From NCBI GenBank assembly GCA_025360235.1, contig JANYCO010000632.1:1-11793 (forward strand): a stretch of 11,793 nucleotides of DNA, read 5' to 3'. Both the position numbers and the translations under genes were made by a program. Source of the stretch: Cytophagales bacterium. Lineage in GTDB: Bacteria > Bacteroidota > Bacteroidia > Cytophagales > Cytophagaceae. The notes under the pieces are model-generated. The model worked only from the letters and a program-made list of their open reading frames with translations. It searched no databases and was not told the DNA's origin. Shown piece after piece: positions 7,115-11,793 of this stretch; positions within the stretch are counted from its first letter, which is position 1, and the number at the start of each line of letters is the position of its first letter.

Positions 7115-7982
7115 CAGTTTTTACGGATTGATTTTCTTGATATTATGTTGTAGCTCTTGCAGCACTTATACTGTAACTCAGGAAGATCAATTGGATAGAG
7201 TTTTCGGTACCCTTTCTGAAGAACAAAAGATCGTTTCAGGAAATACAGTTCAAGTAAAGGAAAAATTTAGAAAAATGGTGTTGGATGGAGGGAATAAACC
7301 CAGTGATAAAAATGTTGCGTTATTGCTCTATGCGGTTAGTCGTCAAACAGATCAAGTGCTAGAACAATTGGATAGGGTTTTATCAGAAAAGGATATTGAA
7401 GAAAAGGAATTGGTCCAACTCGAAGATTCTATAAAAGCGTTGGAGAAAGTAATTTTAGAAATGACTAAACAAAATTCCTTTATGAAGGAAATGGAAGTAC
7501 CTGTAGGAATTAGAATGGAATACTTTCCTGCACTTAAAGAAAGGAAAGACCTTGACGAAGCCCAAGGAAAGCTTTATTTGCTGGCGTTGAAAAACAAATT
7601 GTTGGTTTGGAAAATGAATTCAATGAGGCTATTTTATGAACAGGTTGGCGCTTCAAGTGGCTGTGGTTATTCTCTGATCTATCCGATGGTAGAGTCGGAA
7701 TCAGAAATAGTTGAGGAAGGAGCAATGTACAAAGCAAAACTATTTTGGGCTACACCGACCTATTTGAAAGGCAAACTGGCGTTAGACGAGATCCCTGTGA
7801 CAGCGAGTCCTTTGAATGATTCCTTTAGATTTTTTTTCAAAGCAAGCCTAGAGCGAGGTGAAGAAAAAGGGTTATGCAAAAAACAATGGAAGGCAAGGTA
7901 CACCTATTTAAACCGCAATACAGGGGAGGACACCACCATTTTAATTACGAGAGATTATTTTGTAAAAAAGCCGTGCAAGTAA
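7104..7982 (+). CDS. GldM/PorM-like lipoprotein 2, tandem paralogue
   Basis: The ATG at 7104 is preferred over the GTG at 7101; either overlaps the end of the upstream gene, so the two are translationally linked. The 292-residue product begins MRNNSFYGLIFLILCCSSCS, a lipoprotein signal with probable acylated C19 (C15 or C16 are alternatives). Residues about 25-180 are helical and highly charged; about 190-290 form an Ig-like domain. It aligns by eye with the upstream protein: DGGNKPSD (61-68) against DGGSKPED, EIVEEGAMYKAKLFWA (201-216) against NIVEEGGEMYSAEISFVA, GLCKKQWK (256-263) against GLAKKFWK, and DTTILITRDYFVKKPC against DTTFVVIREYYVKKKC. The domain 2-like region recalls GldM/PorM as in its neighbour. 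Extra cysteines (C187, C258, C291) may form disulfides. No terminator is obvious downstream. Function unknown; I infer partnership with protein 1. Confidence 0.75.
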   Translation: MRNNSFYGLIFLILCCSSCSTYTVTQEDQLDRVFGTLSEEQKIVSGNTVQVKEKFRKMVLDGGNKPSDKNVALLLYAVSRQTDQVLEQLDRVLSEKDIEEKELVQLEDSIKALEKVILEMTKQNSFMKEMEVPVGIRMEYFPALKERKDLDEAQGKLYLLALKNKLLVWKMNSMRLFYEQVGASSGCGYSLIYPMVESESEIVEEGAMYKAKLFWATPTYLKGKLALDEIPVTASPLNDSFRFFFKASLERGEEKGLCKKQWKARYTYLNRNTGEDTTILITRDYFVKKPCK

Positions 7983-8013
7983 TTTTTTAGGTGAGTTCTA
8001 TTGAAAATTAATC

Positions 8014-8092
8014 AAGTCATGACTTCACTTTTTCTGAAAAAAACTAAACATTTTCCGTTTTTGGTTGATAAAACATCTAAAATCAATGATTT
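8014..8092. promoter_or_regulatory. Two palindromes upstream of the CE2 esterase gene
   Basis: AAGTCATGACTT (8014-8025) is a perfect 12-bp palindrome. AAATCA-A-TGATTT (8080-8092) is a 6-1-6 inverted repeat. The loops would be too short for good hairpins, so protein-binding sites are more plausible than terminators. Both lie upstream of the candidate -7 element of the esterase gene. This is inference from symmetry only. Confidence 0.25.
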
Positions 8093-8128
8093 CACTTAGA
8101 ATGAAAAGGTAAGAAGTCTTCAATAGTG

Positions 8129-8136
8129 TATATTTG
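8129..8136 (+). promoter_or_regulatory. Candidate -7 element for the CE2 esterase gene
   Basis: TATATTTG exactly matches the Bacteroidota -7 consensus TAnnTTTG and sits 28 nt before the ATG at 8165. No TTG is found at the usual 17-23 nt upstream, so the site may need an activator or be fortuitous. Confidence 0.45.
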
Positions 8137-8164
8137 TTTAGATTAGACAAACTATCCAGAACAC

Positions 8165-9559
8165 ATGAAAAAAACCACCTTTATCTTAATCCTTTTCACG
8201 TTACTTTCAGTTGAATCGCTTAAAGCCGCGGACACCTATGTACAGGCAGACGACCCTGCTATTCAGTATGTGGGCAGAATTGATTTTACAAATCCAAAAG
8301 CACCAACCTACGCTTTTCCTGGGATTAGTATAAAAGCAAAATTCAGTGGAACAAGGGTAAGTGCGGTGATTAAAGATTTTGGCGGTGGAGGTCCGACAAC
8401 TACCAATTTCTATGATGTATTGATTGATGATGTAGTTACACTCAAACTCATGGTGTTTTCTTCAGACACACTCTATCCTCTTGCTTCAGGACTTGCCAAC
8501 ACAAGCCATACCGTGGAATTGATAAAAAGAACAGAATGTTCAGTGGGGAAAAGCTCTTTTTATGGTTTCGTTATTCCTACAACTTCACTAATGACATTGC
8601 CTGCTTTATCCACTTACAAAATGGAATTTATTGGTGATTCCTGGACCTGTGGCTATGGAAATGAAGTTTCTTACACTAATCCAAGTTCAACACCTGGTTA
8701 TCATTCCGTAAATCAGGACAATATGAGGGCCTGGGGTTATATCGTTGCTAAAAAATTCGATGCACAATACCATTGTACTGCAATTTCAGGAAGAGGAATG
8801 TACCGAAACAACTCAGGGACTACCACGGGCGTTATTCCTGATGAATTTGATAAAACCTTTGCAGGACAATCGTTGCCTGTGTGGAATTTCAGTAGCTATG
8901 TGCCTGATCTTGTAGTAATCCATCTTGGTACAAATGATTTCTATCAGGAGACTGTTGCCTCTCCTACTATGCTTGACTCTGCTTTGTATGTAGACAAGTA
9001 CATTGCGTTTATAAATACATTAAGAACCAATTACGGAACGTCAACCAAGATCCTTTGCGCTTTTGGAAATTCAGAAACAGATTACTGGCCGGTAGGTTTT
9101 AAAATCCTTACGCGTTGGAGAAACTATATCACCGCAGTGGTTGGTCATTTCAATGGACTTGGCGATAATGAGGTTTACAAATTTGAACTTAGCGCTCAGA
9201 GTCCTCCGTATGGCGAAGACTGGCACCCAACAATTAACACACACAACACAATTGCTAATCAGATTGCGCCATACATTACGACGATTACAAGTCGCACAGC
9301 ATCTTCTTATCAGGCCAATACTACCATTCTGGCCACAGTGGAAAGAACTGCTGCAACAAATGTGAATATTTATCCAAACCCAACAAATGGGAAAATTCAA
9401 CTTGATGGGATCAGTGAAAACACAAACTGGTCCATTATGGATTTTTCTGGCCGTGTTCAAAAATCAGGCAAAGGAAGTGAAGGTAATATAGAAGAACTTG
9501 AGAGCGGGATCTATTTTCTGCAAATAGGTGAACAGCATTTACGGATAGTTAAATTCTAA
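8165..9559 (+). CDS. Secreted carbohydrate esterase family 2 (SGNH) with T9SS tail
   Basis: CE2 enzymes remove acetyl groups from plant polysaccharides such as xylan and glucomannan. This 464-residue protein has a signal peptide (1 to about 21, ending ESLKA). Residues about 33-140 form a CE2-type jelly roll (YVGRIDFTNPKAPTYAFPG, then FYDVLIDD), followed by the SGNH hydrolase domain (about 150-375). The catalytic blocks are GDSWTCGYGNE with S159, AISGRGMYRN with G209, GTND with N257, and EDWHPT with H354. The residue three before H354 is E351, not the Asp of the canonical SGNH DxxH motif, in keeping with the Ser-His dyad chemistry known in CE2; D352 is nearer. Residues about 398-464 are a T9SS type A sorting domain (VNIYPNPTNGKIQL, SGIYFLQI, LRIVKF). 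It should be exported and surface-attached or released. A strong terminator follows. Confidence 0.9.
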   Translation: MKKTTFILILFTLLSVESLKAADTYVQADDPAIQYVGRIDFTNPKAPTYAFPGISIKAKFSGTRVSAVIKDFGGGGPTTTNFYDVLIDDVVTLKLMVFSSDTLYPLASGLANTSHTVELIKRTECSVGKSSFYGFVIPTTSLMTLPALSTYKMEFIGDSWTCGYGNEVSYTNPSSTPGYHSVNQDNMRAWGYIVAKKFDAQYHCTAISGRGMYRNNSGTTTGVIPDEFDKTFAGQSLPVWNFSSYVPDLVVIHLGTNDFYQETVASPTMLDSALYVDKYIAFINTLRTNYGTSTKILCAFGNSETDYWPVGFKILTRWRNYITAVVGHFNGLGDNEVYKFELSAQSPPYGEDWHPTINTHNTIANQIAPYITTITSRTASSYQANTTILATVERTAATNVNIYPNPTNGKIQLDGISENTNWSIMDFSGRVQKSGKGSEGNIEELESGIYFLQIGEQHLRIVKF

Positions 9560-9574
9560 AAATGTCCAAACTGT

Positions 9575-9620
9575 GATTACGCTGACTTACATGATTGAAA
9601 GTGTAAATATCAGCGTAATC
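9575..9620. repeat. Inverted-repeat element behind the CE2 gene
   Basis: GATTACGCTGA (9575-9585) pairs perfectly with TCAGCGTAATC (9610-9620). Inside, TTACA (9587-9591) pairs with TGTAA (9602-9606) around a 10-nt loop. The left arm and its flank from about 9558 reappear, slightly diverged, at about 11456-11487 behind the LamG gene. This marks it as a dispersed element rather than a one-off hairpin. Confidence 0.65.
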
Positions 9621-9621
9621 C

Positions 9622-9653
9622 TGGTTTGAATTTTGAAAACCAAGATTTTTTTT
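9622..9653 (+). terminator. Intrinsic terminator of the CE2 esterase gene
   Basis: The stem TGGTTT (9622-9627) pairs with AAACCA (9637-9642) around a 9-nt loop, and is followed by AGA and eight consecutive Ts (9646-9653). It lies 63 nt behind the stop codon at 9559, immediately after the inverted-repeat element. Confidence 0.75.
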
Positions 9654-9695
9654 GTGAGGTTAATTCTTAATTAATTACAAACCTCGGCATAGTAA

Positions 9696-9725
9696 TTGCA
9701 GCTTACTCGCTCACTAATACGTTTT
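9696..9725 (+). promoter_or_regulatory. Promoter of the LamG-protein gene
   Basis: TTG (9696-9698) is followed after 19 nt by TACGTTTT (9718-9725), one mismatch from TAnnTTTG. Both position and spacing fit the Bacteroidota sigma-A promoter. The implied leader before the ATG at 9747 is only about 15 nt. With the terminator just upstream, this makes the LamG gene an independent transcription unit. Confidence 0.5.
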
Positions 9726-9746
9726 TAACTTACTTTATATCCAAAT

Positions 9747-11366
9747 ATGCTTAAAAATTACAAAAAACAATTATTTGCTTTATTACTCATTCATTTCACC
9801 CTTCTTTCAAACTTTGTTTCTGCTCAGAAAGAGGTATTTCACCTACCCTTTGATGGAGATCCCTCTTCAACCGAAGGCGAATTTCCAGCATTATATGGTT
9901 TTCTAGGGTCAACCGGAATTTATGGCCCTGGGAAGATTGGGCAAGCTCAATATATAACCAGTTCCGATTATTTGATTTATACAGCTCCAAACAATATTGA
10001 CGCACAAAAAGGAACCCTTGAATTCTGGTTAAAACCAGACACAAACTGGGTGCCTAACGGAGAATTTACGATTCTTGAATTTGGTGGTGCCGGAGGGATG
10101 TTGTTTGAAAAAGACGCTGCTAATAATTTACGTCTTATTATCAACCGTTATGCTATGAATGGACAGCCAGAAGTAGATGTGGCATATAACCAACAATGGA
10201 CTCCAGGAGAATGGTACCACATTGCTTATACCTGGGGAAGCGATACATTACGTTTATTTGTAAACGGCGCAATGGTAGACCAAGATGTATATGCTTATCC
10301 TTTTCCCGTGCTCACGGATGGTTATTTTAATGTAAGCTATGATGGAGCCGGCGCTTTTGGTGGTTTGGATGCGTACATGGACGATCTTATTATTTATGAT
10401 TCTGTAAAAACAGTCGCACAAATCAAAGCTACCTACGACTCTGCAACAGTTGTAATTCCTCCCACTGTTTGCCCTTCCCTACTTAAACTTAATCTTGACT
10501 TCTCTCTTGTAGGAGCAGATGGTGAAACACCGATAGATGCTTACGGAATTAATTTCGTTCCGGGGAAAATAAGCGAAGGGGTTAGCTTCACTGAGCAAAC
10601 CGAACTTCGGTATGCAAAATTAGATAACTTCAATGAGTTTGAAGGCTCTCTTGATTTTTGGGTAAACCCAAATAATAACTGGGCTTCTAACGAAGAATAT
10701 ACAATCCTGGAATGCGGTGGTGATGGTGGAATGATTTTCGAAAAAGACGGCGCTAATAATCTTCGTCTGATCATTAACCGTTTTGCTGTAAACGGACAAC
10801 CGGAAGTAGACGTAGCTTACAATGTATGGCAATGGGATCTGAGCAAATGGTACCACGTAGCTTACACTTGGGGAAATGGCAATTTGTATTTATATGTAAA
10901 TGGCGTATTGGTAGACAGCGACAACTACGGAGTATTTTCTTTCCCTGCAATCAACGCAACCTACTTTAGAATTGGTGACGATGATGTACACGGCGAAGGC
11001 CCGCTAAGAGCTTCTCTTGACGAGATTGAGATAAGCGGATGTGCCATGTCTGCTACAGAAATTAACGATATTTACCAGGCAGGAAGAGTAAATACCACGA
11101 CATCAATATTGGATGCTAACAAAACATCTAACTTCCAACCTTACCCAAATCCTGCCACAGGCTTTGTAAGTTTCAATTTGAAAAACAGTGCAGAGAATGT
11201 AAACATTGAAATAGAAGATCAGGCTGGTAAATCAATGCTTAGCTTGGATGCAAAAGGAAACGATTATGTAACGGTAGATATTTCTACTATTCCATCAGGA
11301 ATGTATTTTGCGAAAATATCTTCGGGAGGAGTTACGATTGGTACTGAGAAATTGATAGTGAAGTAG
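9747..11366 (+). CDS. Secreted tandem LamG-domain protein with T9SS tail
   Basis: This 539-residue protein has a signal peptide (1-26, ending FVSA before QKEV). Two concanavalin A-like/LamG beta-sandwich domains follow (about 29-235 and 245-447). Each has the typical core: GTLEFWLKPDTNW or GSLDFWVNPNNNW, EWYHIAYTWG or KWYHVAYTWG, LRLFVNGAMVD or LYLYVNGVLVD, and a closing MDDLIIYD or LDEIEISG. Across 106-148 against 317-359, 36 of 43 residues are identical, showing internal duplication. Domain 2 is framed by C242 and C431, a likely disulfide. Residues about 464-539 are a T9SS type A sorting domain (PYPNPATGFVSFNL, IPSGMYFAKI, ending EKLIVK). No catalytic residues of a glycoside hydrolase are evident, so I infer a binding or adhesion role at the cell surface, perhaps to carbohydrate; the ligand is unknown. 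Confidence 0.88.
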   Translation: MLKNYKKQLFALLLIHFTLLSNFVSAQKEVFHLPFDGDPSSTEGEFPALYGFLGSTGIYGPGKIGQAQYITSSDYLIYTAPNNIDAQKGTLEFWLKPDTNWVPNGEFTILEFGGAGGMLFEKDAANNLRLIINRYAMNGQPEVDVAYNQQWTPGEWYHIAYTWGSDTLRLFVNGAMVDQDVYAYPFPVLTDGYFNVSYDGAGAFGGLDAYMDDLIIYDSVKTVAQIKATYDSATVVIPPTVCPSLLKLNLDFSLVGADGETPIDAYGINFVPGKISEGVSFTEQTELRYAKLDNFNEFEGSLDFWVNPNNNWASNEEYTILECGGDGGMIFEKDGANNLRLIINRFAVNGQPEVDVAYNVWQWDLSKWYHVAYTWGNGNLYLYVNGVLVDSDNYGVFSFPAINATYFRIGDDDVHGEGPLRASLDEIEISGCAMSATEINDIYQAGRVNTTTSILDANKTSNFQPYPNPATGFVSFNLKNSAENVNIEIEDQAGKSMLSLDAKGNDYVTVDISTIPSGMYFAKISSGGVTIGTEKLIVK

Positions 11367-11374
11367 ATCTGGAT

Positions 11375-11401
11375 TAGGATTCATAGGATGGGTAGGATTT
11401 T
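11375..11401. repeat. Three-unit 9-nt array (TAGGATnnn) behind the LamG gene
   Basis: TAGGATTCA, TAGGATGGG and TAGGATTTT start at 11375, 11384 and 11393, exactly 9 nt apart, beginning 9 nt after the LamG stop codon. It is the same kind of array as at 5228-5262 and shares TGGATTAGGATT with it (11370-11381). Confidence 0.6.
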
Positions 11402-11423
11402 ATTCGGGGTGAATAAAATTCTG
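11393..11423 (+). terminator. Possible terminator of the LamG gene
   Basis: ATTTTATTC (11397-11405) pairs perfectly with GAATAAAAT (11411-11419) around loop GGGGT, and the stem extends through a G-T pair (11396/11420) to about 11394/11422. The stem is AT-rich and only a broken T-run (CATTATTTT) follows, so termination may be weak. Confidence 0.35.
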
Positions 11424-11455
11424 CCCATTATTTTGACTAGGGCTGCGAAAGTTTT

Positions 11456-11487
11456 AAAATGGCCCGAACTGTGGTTACGCTGATTGA
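11456..11487. repeat. Second, partial copy of the dispersed element
   Basis: AAAATGGCCCGAACTGTGG continuing into TTACGCTGATTGA matches about 9557-9588 (AAAATGTCCAAACTGTGATT, then ACGCTGACTTA) with few differences and one 1-nt gap. The right arm TCAGCGTAATC of the first copy is not found downstream, so this copy is half an element or has decayed. Confidence 0.5.
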
Positions 11488-11637
11488 CTGATAAACATGA
11501 TGAGAAACCAACCATCATAGCCCATCATTTCACCCATGGCTGGTGTCGCACCTGCCATTGCTACTATGAAACAGCTCGGCACTCCTGTTCACTCTCGATA
11601 CTGTTCCCCTGCTTTTAATTTTCCCTAACTTCAAACT

Positions 11638-11657
11638 CCGTTCACTAAAGTGAACGG
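11638..11657. repeat. Perfect 9-bp inverted repeat
   Basis: CCGTTCACT (11638-11646) pairs exactly with AGTGAACGG (11649-11657) around two As; in RNA the closing pair would open to a 4-nt loop. No T-run follows on the plus strand, and the minus side is not T-rich immediately, so it is not a standard terminator. It could be an operator or part of a dispersed repeat. Confidence 0.6.
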
Positions 11658-11793
11658 CAAGGGATAGGCAGCTGCTAATTTTTTATTAATTTATTCGAAT
11701 TGTTTATGGGCCATAATTCCAGGATAATGTTTGTGACAATGAACGTCATTTGGTTTTCGTTTTATTCATTTTTGAAATGTGGATATAATTAGG

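Larger units (their letters stand above)
11367..11793. other. 427-nt noncoding, hairpin-rich tail region
   Basis: I see no supportable gene on either strand. In order the stretch holds the 9-nt array, the AT-rich hairpin, the partial dispersed repeat, ATGATG/CATCAT and GGTG/CACC short inverted repeats (about 11498-11552), and a perfect 9-bp hairpin at 11638-11657. From about 11680 it is AT-rich without visible structure and may hold the promoter of a gene beyond the window. Confidence 0.5.

Noticed and set aside
9071..9460. A 129-codon minus-strand frame inside the CE2 gene
   Set aside because: It is antisense to a clear enzyme and T9SS domain, with a cysteine- and isoleucine-rich composition typical of a shadow frame.
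11475..11582. A 35-codon minus-strand frame starting at a GTG and containing MAGATPAMGEMMGYDGW
   Set aside because: It reads through the dispersed repeat and several inverted repeats, has no promoter or supporting context, and I cannot show it is translated.

Overview
The window looks like chromosomal DNA of a Bacteroidota bacterium, most likely a Cytophagales-type organism. Two genes encode proteins ending in a type IX secretion system (T9SS) type A sorting domain. Two more encode lipoproteins related to the GldM/PorM component of the T9SS and gliding motor. Several upstream regions carry matches to the Bacteroidota promoter (TTG, about 19 nt, TAnnTTTG), and I see no convincing Shine-Dalgarno sequences. 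The DNA is AT-rich throughout. There are no rRNA or tRNA genes, no CRISPR array and no transposase.

Left part (1-5191). The window opens inside a hypothetical gene read rightward (1-600, 5' end missing). It converges on gpmI (646-2169, minus), which encodes cofactor-independent phosphoglycerate mutase, with a hairpin-plus-U-tract terminator between them. After a 394-nt noncoding gap comes a small protein with a fibronectin-III-like fold (2564-2911, plus). It overlaps tail-to-tail with a membrane-anchored neutral-ceramidase-family protein (2898-4256, minus). That gene lies downstream of yicC (4316-5191, minus), and a strong perfect hairpin fills the gap between them.

Middle part (5347-7982, plus). 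purQ, the glutaminase subunit of FGAM synthase, diverges from yicC. It is followed by two overlapping genes for paralogous lipoproteins (6167-7114 and 7104-7982). Each consists of a helical region and an Ig-like domain resembling the first two periplasmic domains of GldM/PorM, with a lipobox in place of the usual transmembrane helix. They lack the later GldM domains. This pair is the most unusual content of the window.

Right part (8165-11793, plus). A secreted carbohydrate esterase family 2 (CE2) protein with a T9SS tail (8165-9559) is followed by an excellent intrinsic terminator. Next is a secreted protein with two LamG-like domains and a T9SS tail (9747-11366), whose two domains arose by internal duplication. 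Both carry signal peptides and would cross the inner membrane by Sec and the outer membrane by the T9SS. The last 427 nt appear noncoding but are rich in inverted repeats and share sequence with the gap behind the CE2 gene.

The noncoding gaps hold short periodic arrays: a 7-nt TAGAnnn array before gpmI and 9-nt TAGGATnnn arrays before yicC and after the LamG gene. A dispersed inverted-repeat element lies behind both T9SS cargo genes. Housekeeping genes (gpmI, yicC, purQ) are thus mixed with envelope and secretion genes. The only functional theme I can infer is the T9SS: two probable substrates next to two GldM-like lipoproteins.
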